Below are positions 52,801 to 61,924 of a stretch of DNA of 64,000 nucleotides, one piece after another. Source of the stretch: Turneriella sp942492915 (GTDB lineage: Bacteria; Spirochaetota; Leptospiria; Turneriellales; Turneriellaceae); contig OW818662.1 in NCBI GenBank assembly GCA_942492915.1, positions 2,976,001 to 3,040,000 on the forward strand. Direction: 5' to 3'. The notes beneath the pieces are model-generated. The model did no database searches, was not told where the DNA came from, and was given only the letters and a program-made list of their open reading frames with translations. Positions within the stretch are counted from its first letter, which is position 1. Each line of letters starts with the position of its first letter. The translations under genes were made by a program, and so were the position numbers.

Positions 52801-55337
52801 TCGACGATACACGCGTAGTACACGCGCCCCGAGAATAAGCCGGTCGGTAATCGGCCGGTCGTGCTGAAAGAAACCCGCGCGTTTTGCACAAGCCCGTGCC
52901 CAGTCCAGGTCACCACGGCTGGCGAGGCGACGGAAATACTCACCCCAGCGGTGGTCGTATTGTAGACGTTGGCTGTCAGCTTTAGTTTGTTGAGAATCTC
53001 CGCTACCCGTATCGTATTTGGAACGCCATTCAATAGTCGCGCTGTGTCGAGCACTGGCGCACCATTCGGTGCGTCTGCCAGCACACGAAGCATATTCGAC
53101 GTGCCACCGGAAGTTAGTGACTTGAGAATATCTGCCGTGCGAACACCAGCTTGGCCGCTTAGTTCATTAATCAGAGTCGGTAAAGTGGCGGGTGTCTGCA
53201 CAAAATCCATCATAGCGACGAGTTGATTCGTCGAAGCCTGACTATTCATGTTGTTCATGATGTCATACATGATCTGCAGGTTCGAGATAGTATTAACCGT
53301 TGTAGCAAGTCGAGGCACACTCGATAGCAGCGCTGGATATTCTACCCGATTCACAGTATGAATAAGGGTATCCAGACCGTTATTCCAGTCTGGCGTACAT
53401 GTGAGCGGCGTCGCAATGCAGGCGGGCGCTGTGACGTTGCTCAAGATATCGGCCACGTTGGTGATACTTGAGGCGATATAAAGGTTATTGAGCATGATGA
53501 AGGTTTTTTCTGCGGCAGTGCGGGCCGCACCTTTATCACCGGGCAAAGCAACGGTATCAATGTAAGCCTGTCCGGTACTATTCAGTCGACGTTGTACATC
53601 CCAACGAAAACGGTGAACGCCGGTGGTTACCGCCTGAGTGCGTTGCGCCCATGCAATCGTGCCGGTGTATGAAACCACCTGTACATCATCCACAAAGAAG
53701 CGCAAAGTATCGCCCGCATTGAGTTGTGTGCGGTAATAGAACGTCATGTTTCCGGCAGTGGTGATATTGGCGACCAGCTCGGCAGAGAGGGTTTGCGTGA
53801 ATATCGTTGCGGCTGTCGGGTCGTTACGTAATGCGCAAGCACCCGCCTGGGTAGACAATCCGTCGGTAGCCCACCCCATTCCATTAAAGGGAGCGGATGC
53901 CGAGCCGTTGTTTGAAAAACCCCAGTTCAGGCGATTATTGAAATTTCCCGTAGTGCAACTGAAACCGCCCGTAGTGTCGTCAAAATTCGTGTCGTTGCCG
54001 AATACCGGCGTGACATCAAGATTGTTCACCATATACGCCAATCTCAACGTACCATTCAATCCAAACGAATCTGCATCGCTACCTACATAGAGCTTGTTAA
54101 TAGTTGCTACCATAGAGTCTACGCCGTCGAAGACGTTGCCGCCATCACCCGGGTAAGCCGTTGGCAGACCAAGACCCACTGGCAGCGCGACGGTCGGCCA
54201 TGCCGGCCGCTTACCATCGTTCGTCAGACCATTGACGATCGTGTACATGTTGGGCACATTTGTGATGTTGTTGACGATTACCGGAATTTTCGATGCTTTA
54301 GTGCGCCAGTTTGCACCAGCGTTAAAGCAGGCCATGGCGTTTGTGTGCGACGTATTCGAACAAACGCGATCGAGTTCATTAATCATGCGTGTCATGTTCT
54401 GTATTCCATCTGGCGTCCAGACACCACCCGCAGCTGTACAAGCAGCGCGGGTGACATGCGGCGAACTGGGCGAGCCAACACTACACATGGTATTGTACCA
54501 GGTCGGAGCGGGCGCTACCGGCGCCCCTTCGCACGTTGCTTTGGTTAGGTATTCAGGGCGCGAGCAGTAGATATTGCCTGTCAAGCCGACCATGACCCCA
54601 GTAATATTGCTCAAGTTATTAGTTTCGCTGATAATCTTGATCAAATCAACCATGTCTTCCGTGCCGTTAACGAGTCGAATCAGCTTCGCGTTGCCAGAAG
54701 CGGAGAATACACCTGACGGTGCTGCAAGGTCAGCTATTAATGTCGTCATGACATCGCTTGCTTCACTGAGGCCACCGATTAATTGCCCGAGTCGGGATAC
54801 CGCATTCGGCATCGGCGTCAAATTTCGATCAGAAGAATTATCGATAACGCCATGTACGATATTCTTGATGCCTTCCATTCCTGCAACGGTAACGCCATTT
54901 ATCATTTTGCCAATTTTTTTGACTGTATCGTCACTTGTTGAAGTTGAACTCACGAAATTCGCATTGGAAAGCGCATCGTCTGTCTTGTTTAGCAGATCAA
55001 GCACTTCAATTGCGTTTAATTTTCTCGAATTGGGGCCATCTGACATCAGCGCCGGAAGCTTGCCAGGTAATTGAATCTGATTCAATAAATTGGTCATGTT
55101 TGAAATACCAATACCATAGGTGAGCAGGTTCAGGTTATCCTGACCGATACCGACGATCAAAGAGTCATAACGATCAGAACCCAGCGCTGCGCGCAATTGT
55201 TCTTCGGTGTATGTCTGGCCCGCTTCGGCTTCTTTATTTTTTGCGAATTGGGTAATAGTTCGTTTGGGCGCGCACGCTAACGCATACGCCGCCAGTGCGG
55301 TTAAGATCAGTAGTTTCCAACGCATTACGTTCTTCAT
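49890..55337 (-). CDS. Giant repeat-rich lipoprotein
   Basis: 1815 residues from ATG 55337, preceded by GAGGGAAAA; the signal peptide ends YALAC. The bulk is built of degenerate leucine/asparagine-rich repeats with the theme N-x-I-x-x-x-x-M-x-x-x-V-N-N. Two inserted modules are visible: a jelly-roll-like part (FSNNGSASAPFNGMGWATDG, MTFYYRTQLNAGDTLRFFVDD) and VTWTGHGLVQNARVSFSTTG, a pattern common in phage tail proteins. Cys-rich C-x-x-x-G-G-x-W motifs (CTAAGGVW, CTTAGGTW, CTTAGGQW) recur, and the last 400 residues are rich in Cys and Gly. A surface scaffold is likely; function unknown. Confidence 0.8.
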   Translation of the reverse strand: MKNVMRWKLLILTALAAYALACAPKRTITQFAKNKEAEAGQTYTEEQLRAALGSDRYDSLIVGIGQDNLNLLTYGIGISNMTNLLNQIQLPGKLPALMSDGPNSRKLNAIEVLDLLNKTDDALSNANFVSSTSTSDDTVKKIGKMINGVTVAGMEGIKNIVHGVIDNSSDRNLTPMPNAVSRLGQLIGGLSEASDVMTTLIADLAAPSGVFSASGNAKLIRLVNGTEDMVDLIKIISETNNLSNITGVMVGLTGNIYCSRPEYLTKATCEGAPVAPAPTWYNTMCSVGSPSSPHVTRAACTAAGGVWTPDGIQNMTRMINELDRVCSNTSHTNAMACFNAGANWRTKASKIPVIVNNITNVPNMYTIVNGLTNDGKRPAWPTVALPVGLGLPTAYPGDGGNVFDGVDSMVATINKLYVGSDADSFGLNGTLRLAYMVNNLDVTPVFGNDTNFDDTTGGFSCTTGNFNNRLNWGFSNNGSASAPFNGMGWATDGLSTQAGACALRNDPTAATIFTQTLSAELVANITTAGNMTFYYRTQLNAGDTLRFFVDDVQVVSYTGTIAWAQRTQAVTTGVHRFRWDVQRRLNSTGQAYIDTVALPGDKGAARTAAEKTFIMLNNLYIASSITNVADILSNVTAPACIATPLTCTPDWNNGLDTLIHTVNRVEYPALLSSVPRLATTVNTISNLQIMYDIMNNMNSQASTNQLVAMMDFVQTPATLPTLINELSGQAGVRTADILKSLTSGGTSNMLRVLADAPNGAPVLDTARLLNGVPNTIRVAEILNKLKLTANVYNTTTAGVSISVASPAVVTWTGHGLVQNARVSFSTTGRLPTGLFSGRVYYACIVDANSFRLSTDLSCSALQNSTAAGSGTHTALAGDETFFQSPNPGGGQKLAQFFNAVNSKGSGSANTCNVNDNEDDFCIKNHLVRLVNDIANSAAGSTTVAEIVSNLRPNAGPGGNDGVTRMVDVLFEMKNQTFGNNYTDPLSNSTAEDFGRLTTFIKDMTGGNAGLNTARMVNEVQLAYMSSRVTFLLKNINRMRYLSRMLSEMTSVDLMLQLLNDSSTVIGTIDTLVDTHGNGTYGAGAIGSYAGAFYGASPTGYGCTTVDCDTNTTDQLGRLIQMINNIYAIGNTLTLVNTVTDIGYVSYLVNSANRIKYLTDIVNNLTNIDLLVKILNGADACSVYVAGVNDVTDTSATCTTAGGTWSGVGKCKSTPAQTTLAGCPVNQWEGAERAKMLALVNNIGDSEYLGNVNAGNLLGAGVNSKAVGNMYVLWDTVNKLGYNGATARSLGQQMRVVKVINQIQYCGLKPQYDKRIQNGPTCVNGSNVIQTGYQHEEACTAAGLFWKAKYNSTNSGNCTTAGGQWLTDGCWMTASSIFNTCSDATYDKPTAGPQTPGVYFANGDRFDGRNRTAALMLGVTDGTAFSTVVGDVQETQKTINMVNGVRRVRTLSQFVKWTPGAVTAALVNNTHPTAVLRSLVYLANNLEDDEDTTAKAFASMVHFGVRIVAQGKETAAPTCLEFTGLGPRRLAAVMNLEAGPYLEGLVSNLGWNMSTAAMNCGWGRDDGENAGSCSAEDGGTGGMYKQVGSSYVGNPKPTALQCIRPRELTAGYRYGNWTWSAGTQGITAANCQSLMPERSGLSICDSVTDSMIWGGFSSVDDGIGQGGCSGTTCDDMWSVLKGTGGGIVGSLMASNSSYVGFPPPRVYSNAENDTAGIRGGGTICTDASGNNGNNWQCVRVGLQSGDLRPGDTGNGYYWGTYCAAGTSQNVPGITGAISTQTLARNCIFNDGSWKTEKNYQGPSCNVDPSLGVKVGP

Positions 55338-55524
55338 TTTTCCCTCTATGTCTATATGACGACACATTGTGCGCTTTTACGGCGCATTACATGCCACTCC
55401 ATCACTGTAATATGCGTCGGTGGATAGTTTAGGGGCCAAAAAATCGTAAATTAGTGAACAAGTGTTGTTGTTGTGCAATGCGCTATGACTTTAGCAATTA
55501 TGTCACATGATGCGGGAAAAAGAT

Positions 55525-55544
55525 AAAGCGGCCGAAGCCGCTTT
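55525..55544 (-). terminator. Rho-independent terminator of the 55566 gene
   Basis: On the minus strand an 8-bp GC-rich stem (AAAGCGGC with GCCGCTTT, TTCG loop) starts 21 bases after the stop of the lipoprotein gene and is followed by ATCTTTTT. It is the best T-tract terminator in the window. The rest of the 228-base gap up to 55338 has no other feature. Confidence 0.75.
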
Positions 55545-55565
55545 CGTGTAACGAAAAGTGAAAAG

Positions 55566-58500
55566 CTACGGAGTCGTGTATATCCAAACCGTGCCGCGAA
55601 GCGGGGCAACTCCCGAGTTTACAGTATTGATCGCGCCACCGAAGAGCACACTTCCGTTAAGGGCTACGGAGAAACCCAACCGATCATACCCGCGGCCATT
55701 TGGATCACCCGCCACAGGGAGTGGCTGGTCAAATTTGCTAATTTGATTCCAAGAGCCCCCGGGATCCTTTTGAAAGGTATAGATCGCCCCACGGCCTTGT
55801 AATGGGTCAGAGGAGTCCCCGATCCCACCTGACTCGCCTTGCGCGCCGACCGCAATCACATCACCATCGATGGTAACGGCCGCACCAAAATTATCCAAGC
55901 TCACGATATCATTGCTGACAAGGGAAGCAGTCGTATTCCATGTTCCACTCTGATCTTTTTCGATAACGTTAACAATACCTGCATTGCCGATGGTCCCGTT
56001 CGCCGTCGCATATGGCATCCCCGCCACCAGAACACCTGAAGCTGAAATGGCTAACGACCTGACGTTGGAATAAAAGCCGCCGAAAGTAGCAACCAGTTGC
56101 CAGACATTGCCCGAATCGGCCTCGAAGATATCGACCCCGCCAGCCGCTGACCCGACAGCAACTACCTGACCGTTCGTCGCAGCCGCATAGCCGAATTCCG
56201 TGGAGGAGCCCGAAACCGCGTTAACCACAGACCAGGTTTCGGACGAGGTAGATTTTTGATAAATCCAAGCCAGGCCTAGGAATGAATTTACACTAGTCGC
56301 ACCAACAACGAGGACGTTGTTCGATAGTGACAGCGAGGTAGCCGCGGTGACCAAACTCGTAGCTGGATTGATTATTTGAAAACTCGCGGTGTTCGTAAAA
56401 TTGTCAGAACCATCGTTCTTGTAGATTTGGACGGTCTCACCCGAGTTGCCGGCCAGAAACGCAATATAGGATCCGCTTATGGAGCAAGATTTGCTTCCTA
56501 CAGTTAACGGTGGGACCCCGGGCCATTGCGCAATTTGATTCCACAAAGTCCCGGTGCGCTTATACAGTGTATAACTGCCAGATGCGCTCATAGAAGAAAG
56601 TCGAGCTCCCACCAACAAATAGTCGCCTTGCGTCGCGATACACGCGCCAAACCAATCTTCACCAGAAGTGCCGATGATTTGATTCGTCACGGCCGCCCCT
56701 TCTGTAGTAAACCCATTGGGCGAAGTAATTGGATTCGCCAACGGAGCGCCGTTAGCACCCTGTGCTGCCGCAGTGATGCGAATCAGGTACGTCGTGCTGC
56801 TGGCGAGTGCTGCAGCGGGTGTCAGGGTCGCTGTGGTGTCTCCGTTCGACATCACGGCCAGAGCAGCATTCATCGCGATGCACGCAGAGAAATTTGCTGC
56901 CTGCGTTGAAACCTGAATCGCGCCGGTGCATGCAGTCGTCGTCGAAAGAGTCAGCGTTGCCGGGTTCATCGGCTGCGAAAAACTCAGAGTAATAGCAGTG
57001 TTAACTGCATTGCCGGTAGAGCCATCGAGCGGCGTGCCACCAATCACATACGGTGCTGTTTCGTCGTCTTGAATATCTGCAGTAACCTGTTGTACACCGG
57101 CTTCGATGCCATTGGCTACAGAGGCTATGTCGACAACCACCGTGCGGTTGCCATCAAAGAGCGCATTATCAATGCCTGTAAGGGTGATGTCGCCCGAAAG
57201 CTGGCCTGCAGGTATAATGATCGTGGTCGCGCTCGCGCTGTAACCAACAGGTTGCGCGCTGCCGGAAAAAGCAAGAGTTACCGTTACCGGTGATGCGTAT
57301 GCCTGGCTCAGGTACGCGGATACCATTGTTGACCCGCTGTTTTCTGAAAAGACAGAACTTGAAAGCCCAAGGGAAACTGTCGGCGGGGCAACAAGTGTTA
57401 CATTGACATGACCGGCGATATTATCCACAATCGCCATAACTCCACCGCTCTGCCCGTCATTGCCGCTGGCAGTGAAGATGCCGTCGTTATTGGCAATGGC
57501 ACCCAAAAGCGGGTTCGTCACGATCCAGGCAGGGTAAACAAGGCTATGGTTGCCGAACGCATCAAGACCGCGTGCGTCAAAATCAAACACCGCTCCCGGA
57601 GCAAGCGCAATGTTTGTCCCGAGCACAACGCCTGTCGAATCTAAAAGTTGAATCGCAGTTAATCTGCCCGGCCACACATTTACAGCCGCCGAAGCAGAAA
57701 GCGAACCGAGGGTGGCAGTGACTGCACCTGTGCGAAAGCCGGTTGTTAAAGGGTCGCCAGAGGTTGTCGCATCGAACACGAGCACACCCTGATTATTAAG
57801 CCCTGCGTTGCCGATGCCATTTCCGACGCTAACCTGAGCAAAGTCGATATCACGTGGCGGGCCTGAATCGGGTACCGCCTGTACTGTGAACTGGCGGCTG
57901 AAGCCGGCAGCGATGTCGAGCGTCGCTGGTGAAATCGTCAGACCTGTAGCTGTTGCTGTGATCGTACGCGTGCTGGTCGCCGTGATGCGGGCAGCACGAA
58001 GATTGTCTATAGCTTCAATGAAATAGGTGATACCTGCAGTCGTAACCTGATTCGCAGGTATTGTGTAAGTAAAGCGGTTGGTTGTAACTGTTGAAGTTGT
58101 ATCGGGTTGCATCGCAACCTTTTGAAAGGTCGCTGCCCCACCGCAAGTTGTGGTGGGTAAACCAACGCAGTAATGCAGCCAGACAGTTGCAACCTGACCG
58201 CGGCCAGCGGCATTGAAATCGGTAATCACCGAGCGGAGCTTTAGGCCAATGCCCGCCATAGGTGTCGAAGGCAGAGTGCTCACTCCGCCAATTACCGGCG
58301 CAGTGTTCACTGTCAGAAGCTGCTGCGCTGCGACGAAATAAGTTGAGAAGTGGTGAATCTCTGTCGTAACACAGTGCTTCGTCTTGTCGACGGTGCCGCC
58401 ATAGCTGATATAGCCAGATGTATCATTGTAATAAATTGCCATCGAATCTTCATTGAGACCGCGGCTCTGCACTTCTGAAGCGGAATAGCACATCTTCAGC

Positions 58501-58817
58501 AACGCCGGGCGGTGAAACTGCAGACCGTGCTGGCCAAACTTGTAAGCCGAAAGAGGATGCACCCCCGCCGCATCGGCAGGCGCCGTAATCTGCTGCGCAG
58601 AAATTTCTACCGATTCATCGAGGGCACCGGCGGGTACGCTGAGAGTCATGTTTGCACCCAACTGCAAAGTGCCGCCGCTACCTGCGTCGATGTACTGGCT
58701 GCTGCCAGAAACGCCAGAAGCTGAAGATTTGGAACTTGTGAAAAGTTCAGTTGAGCCGTTGCAGGCAGAGAACATTAAGGAAGAAAGCGCAAAAAGCGCA
58801 GTTCGAAAGTTTTTCAT
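55566..58817 (-). CDS. Lipoprotein with ZU5-like, Calx-beta, Ig and propeller parts
   Basis: 1083 residues; start ATG 58817 follows GGAGG, and the signal peptide ends LMFSAC. The N-terminus has a ZU5/NHL-leader-like domain (GGTLQLGANMTLSVPAGAL). Next come a beta-rich region, a Calx-beta unit near 480-590 (SENSGSTMVSAYLSQAYASP, PAGQLSGDITLTGIDNAL), a Big-5 Ig (PLDGSTGNAVNTAITLSFSQ) and a C-terminal FG-GAP-like propeller (SGEDWFGACIATQGDYLLVGA, FGAAVTIDGDVIAVGAQG). Such repeats bind calcium and surfaces. A likely outer-surface protein, apparently an independent transcription unit. Confidence 0.82.
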   Translation of the reverse strand: MKNFRTALFALSSLMFSACNGSTELFTSSKSSASGVSGSSQYIDAGSGGTLQLGANMTLSVPAGALDESVEISAQQITAPADAAGVHPLSAYKFGQHGLQFHRPALLKMCYSASEVQSRGLNEDSMAIYYNDTSGYISYGGTVDKTKHCVTTEIHHFSTYFVAAQQLLTVNTAPVIGGVSTLPSTPMAGIGLKLRSVITDFNAAGRGQVATVWLHYCVGLPTTTCGGAATFQKVAMQPDTTSTVTTNRFTYTIPANQVTTAGITYFIEAIDNLRAARITATSTRTITATATGLTISPATLDIAAGFSRQFTVQAVPDSGPPRDIDFAQVSVGNGIGNAGLNNQGVLVFDATTSGDPLTTGFRTGAVTATLGSLSASAAVNVWPGRLTAIQLLDSTGVVLGTNIALAPGAVFDFDARGLDAFGNHSLVYPAWIVTNPLLGAIANNDGIFTASGNDGQSGGVMAIVDNIAGHVNVTLVAPPTVSLGLSSSVFSENSGSTMVSAYLSQAYASPVTVTLAFSGSAQPVGYSASATTIIIPAGQLSGDITLTGIDNALFDGNRTVVVDIASVANGIEAGVQQVTADIQDDETAPYVIGGTPLDGSTGNAVNTAITLSFSQPMNPATLTLSTTTACTGAIQVSTQAANFSACIAMNAALAVMSNGDTTATLTPAAALASSTTYLIRITAAAQGANGAPLANPITSPNGFTTEGAAVTNQIIGTSGEDWFGACIATQGDYLLVGARLSSMSASGSYTLYKRTGTLWNQIAQWPGVPPLTVGSKSCSISGSYIAFLAGNSGETVQIYKNDGSDNFTNTASFQIINPATSLVTAATSLSLSNNVLVVGATSVNSFLGLAWIYQKSTSSETWSVVNAVSGSSTEFGYAAATNGQVVAVGSAAGGVDIFEADSGNVWQLVATFGGFYSNVRSLAISASGVLVAGMPYATANGTIGNAGIVNVIEKDQSGTWNTTASLVSNDIVSLDNFGAAVTIDGDVIAVGAQGESGGIGDSSDPLQGRGAIYTFQKDPGGSWNQISKFDQPLPVAGDPNGRGYDRLGFSVALNGSVLFGGAINTVNSGVAPLRGTVWIYTTP

Positions 58818-58991
58818 AGACCCTCCAAGATAGGTAAACAAATGTTCATCACAGAAAAATTGCACATCTTGTCGAGATATTTTATATTCTTTCGTCTAAT
58901 GCGCAGCTTATAGACCAAGAGTTCAGCATTTCCCGTGAAAACTGGCAATTTAGCTTGCAGCCCTCAGAACATTCGTTAATCCTACTTTAAT

Positions 58992-59210
58992 ATGTGGTCA
59001 CGAATTAAAACCTATGCTCTTGCACATCTCGTCGGGCTGGCGCTCGTTATCGGTGGCTGGTACCTTTCTATTATGAATACCAGCGCAGACCGCTGGCAGA
59101 CGGTAAAATTCATGTCGGGGGCAAACCTCGTCGGCCTGATTATGATTATCGTCGGAGCTTACCTGCCCGAAATCTGGATTTCGATAAAAAACCGCGGCAA
59201 GGCGTCGTAA
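58992..59210 (+). CDS. Small two-helix membrane protein
   Basis: 72 residues with two transmembrane segments (ALAHLVGLALVIGGWYLSIMN and MSGANLVGLIMIIVGAYLPEIWI). No family is recognised. It lies 30 bases upstream of the CheY-like gene on the same strand, so it could be part of a signalling or envelope operon with the CheY and PilZ proteins. Function is unknown. Confidence 0.6.
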   Translation: MWSRIKTYALAHLVGLALVIGGWYLSIMNTSADRWQTVKFMSGANLVGLIMIIVGAYLPEIWISIKNRGKAS

Positions 59211-59240
59211 AACCGACTCAACTTTCGTCGTTCAGTATAT

Positions 59241-59615
59241 ATGTCCGACAAGAAGAAAGTGCTTATCGTTGATGACTCGGGTTACATGCGGCAGGTTATA
59301 CGCAGGCATTTGGAGTCAAAAGGTTTTGAAGTCACAGGCGAAGCGACCGACGGCAACGAAGTTGTTGCCATGGCGACCGCGCTGCAGCCCGACCTCATTA
59401 CTATGGATCTCTCGATGAAAAACCTCGGCGGTATCGAAGCCACGAAGCTCGTCAAGCAGGCAGTACCGAACGCGAAAGTTATAGTTGTTTCGGCGCTCGG
59501 CGAAAGCCGCTTTATTAAAGAAGCGGTTGCCGCAGGCGCGCACGACTTTATCATTAAACCATTCACCGAAGATCGCCTGATCTCGTCTGTAAAAAGCGCT
59601 CTCAAAATGAACTGA
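59241..59615 (+). CDS. CheY-like response regulator
   Basis: 124 residues, one receiver domain only. Acidic pair DD (residues 11-12 in VLIVDDSG), phosphorylated Asp56 in LITMDLSMKNLGG, the Ser/Thr position in VVSALGES and Lys in FIIKPFTED are all present. It should switch by phosphorylation from a histidine kinase, as in flagellar or other two-component control. The PilZ protein gene starts three bases after it, so phosphorylation and c-di-GMP may meet here. Confidence 0.92.
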   Translation: MSDKKKVLIVDDSGYMRQVIRRHLESKGFEVTGEATDGNEVVAMATALQPDLITMDLSMKNLGGIEATKLVKQAVPNAKVIVVSALGESRFIKEAVAAGAHDFIIKPFTEDRLISSVKSALKMN

Positions 59616-59617
59616 CG

Positions 59618-60694
59618 GTGCCGCAAGCCTCGCTCGCCGATACTGTCTTCTTTCTCCACGGGGAATCTGCTTCCGTTACTGAGTCTTTGGCGCGTTATTT
59701 CGCCGAACGCGGCGCCGAAACTAATGCGCTTGCGCGTCTTGAAGACTTACGCGCTCGCGAAGACGCAGAGAGCGTTTTGGTTGTGCACTACAGCGGGGCT
59801 CCCGGCCTCGTAGAGAAATTGCCAGCGCTGAAGAAAAAATATGCTCCTCTCAAGGTGCTTCTGCTGCACGAATTTGTCGAACGCGGGCGCATCGATCACG
59901 CCCTGCTCGGGCATATCGACCACATGCTCGAAAAACCTTTCAGCCGGGCGTCGCTCGACAAGGCAATCGGCCAGTTTCGCTTTCGCCCGCTTTCGGGTAA
60001 GAATGTATTTCTATTCTGCCCCGGGGTCGACGCAGGTGAAGCAGCACTGCTGACGAGGCTCGGCGCGAACGTGCTCACCCGGTTGCCCGAATCGGGCATG
60101 CGGCTGCCGCTTGAGCTTGCGATTTTGTCTCCCGAGGGTATCAACCCTGAGTTTCGCGATTTTCTGAAAAACTTCCGGGACGCGTATCCCGACGTGCCGA
60201 GCTTCATGCTGTACGATCCGCAGGCGACAGGCGTACTCGACGCGGGCATTCTCAACGAAATTGCGTACCTCGTGCAAAAACCCGTATCGCGAGCGACGCT
60301 GAGACAAAAGCTGCTCGCCTTCTTTGAGCAGCCGCAGCAAGAGCGGCGCAAAAATCCGCGCAAACAGGGCATAAGCCAGGTGTGGATTTCAGCCTTTAAT
60401 GTCGAATTGGGTACGACTGAATTGTTTGAGTCCCCTTTTCTGATCGATGTTTCACAGAGCGGCCTCTCGTTTCAGACGTACGTCGATTACGCCGAGAACC
60501 AGTTGATGGCGATATGGGTTGTGTCAGAAGAACAACCTGATAAGATCATCGATCTTCGCGGCCATATCCGCTGGAAAAAAGCCGACCCGGCACCCGAAGG
60601 CGGCTACGGCAAAGCTTTCAAATATGGGCTTGAATTCATCAAACAAGATTCAGACGAATACCTGAACTTCGCCCGCATGATTGCAATGTTTTGA
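59618..60694 (+). CDS. Receiver-like / PilZ domain protein
   Basis: 358 residues from a GTG at 59618. The N-terminal half is receiver-like (ESASVTESLARYFAERGAE, LKVLLLHEFVERGRIDHA, LEKPFSRASLDKAIGQF), but without a clear phospho-Asp, and a second similar unit is at about 125-235 (VFLFCPGVDAGEAALLTRLGA, LVQKPVSRATLRQKLLAFF). The PilZ domain (240-355) keeps the c-di-GMP motif RRKNPR and DVSQSGLSF. It probably links c-di-GMP level to motility or surface behaviour with the CheY protein. Confidence 0.85.
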   Translation: MPQASLADTVFFLHGESASVTESLARYFAERGAETNALARLEDLRAREDAESVLVVHYSGAPGLVEKLPALKKKYAPLKVLLLHEFVERGRIDHALLGHIDHMLEKPFSRASLDKAIGQFRFRPLSGKNVFLFCPGVDAGEAALLTRLGANVLTRLPESGMRLPLELAILSPEGINPEFRDFLKNFRDAYPDVPSFMLYDPQATGVLDAGILNEIAYLVQKPVSRATLRQKLLAFFEQPQQERRKNPRKQGISQVWISAFNVELGTTELFESPFLIDVSQSGLSFQTYVDYAENQLMAIWVVSEEQPDKIIDLRGHIRWKKADPAPEGGYGKAFKYGLEFIKQDSDEYLNFARMIAMF

Positions 60695-60721
60695 TTGCTT
60701 TCGGAAACGCAGGCTTCGCAG

Positions 60722-61924
60722 TCATTTCCAAAAGCGAAACAGAGATTTCTCCGCCAGACGCGAGACCGAAAAATACAGAGCCCCGATACCCATCAGAATA
60801 TTTGCCGCATGCGCAGCAAGCCAGGGCGCGAGAATCGGCCTTGAAACAGAAAATGTCTCGGCGGAAAGAAACAAGGCAAAGTACGCGAAGATAAAAATAA
60901 CCGAAACACCGAGCCCCATACCCTTGCCGCTGCGTCGGTTGACGATAGCGAGCGGAAATCCCACCAGCACAAAGAGTATTACGGAAAACGACAATGCGAA
61001 CCGCTTGTGAATTTCGAGCTCGGCCTTACGCGTCAGCATTTCTGCTTCGGGGTATTGCTTGATCGTTTCAAAGCCCTGAATAAGCTGCGGCAGCGTCAGA
61101 GAACCCATGTCTTCAATGCGCTTGAGTTTCTTGATCTTTTCGGGTTCCTGAATGTTCAGGTCGAACATGCCACCCGAAAAGTCGACGCGCTGGAATGTAC
61201 CATCAGAACCTGTGCTGAAAAGATAGCCGCGCGTCAGACGTAGCGCTTTCACCCATTCACCCTGCGGGGTTTGCTTAAGAATCTTGCGCCCTTCTTGCGC
61301 AATAATGATTTCTGTCAGTTGGCGTATATTGCCGACGGCGCCGATCTTGCGCACCTGAATATTCTGTAAAACTTCGCCACCGTAATCTTTGGTCTTGAGA
61401 GATTTCTCGATATAGATTTTGCGCACGAAATTCTCGCGCTTGTCGAGCGTGATGAATTGCCCGGGTTGAATCGTCGCGATGGGGTCGGTCGTCAAAATAA
61501 AATTGCGCATGTTCTCCATGTTGTCGGCAAATGCCGGCACTACATAGTTTGAGAACCAGATGAGCGCGAGAAAAAGAACCACGGCCACAGAAACAAACGG
61601 CCGCAATATGCGCGGGTACGTGATGCCGCCGGCGCGCATCGCAATAATTTCAGAATCGGAATTTAATCCGCCAACGGTCAGAATCGTCGAGAGCAAGAAG
61701 GCCATCGGTATCGTGAGCGTCAACGTCCAACCGAGGGCATACCAACAGAGTTCGAGAATCACCTGAAAGTCGAGATTCTTTTCAACCGCGTGTTTGATCG
61801 TTTCTTTCAAAAAGAAAACGAGAACTATGAAAGTGAAGAATCCGCAGGCCACGCCCAGCGAAGGCAGAAAATGCCGCAGAAGGTACGCATCGAGTTTGTA
61901 AATGCGCAGGGCACGCATCAGCAT
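60722..61924 (-). CDS. LptF/LptG family permease
   Basis: 400 residues. The sequence shows the YjgP/YjgQ pattern: LDAYLLRHFLPSLGVACGFFTFIVLVFFLKE, IPMAFLLSTILTVGGLNSDSEIIAMRAGGI (the conserved helix-2 part), a periplasmic jelly-roll middle with IRQLTEIIIAQEGRKIL, and three helices at the end. It transports lipopolysaccharide from the inner membrane towards LptA/LptC. Only one LptF/G copy is here, its partner elsewhere. The start is adjacent to the coaX stop. Confidence 0.9.
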   Translation of the reverse strand: MLMRALRIYKLDAYLLRHFLPSLGVACGFFTFIVLVFFLKETIKHAVEKNLDFQVILELCWYALGWTLTLTIPMAFLLSTILTVGGLNSDSEIIAMRAGGITYPRILRPFVSVAVVLFLALIWFSNYVVPAFADNMENMRNFILTTDPIATIQPGQFITLDKRENFVRKIYIEKSLKTKDYGGEVLQNIQVRKIGAVGNIRQLTEIIIAQEGRKILKQTPQGEWVKALRLTRGYLFSTGSDGTFQRVDFSGGMFDLNIQEPEKIKKLKRIEDMGSLTLPQLIQGFETIKQYPEAEMLTRKAELEIHKRFALSFSVILFVLVGFPLAIVNRRSGKGMGLGVSVIFIFAYFALFLSAETFSVSRPILAPWLAAHAANILMGIGALYFSVSRLAEKSLFRFWK

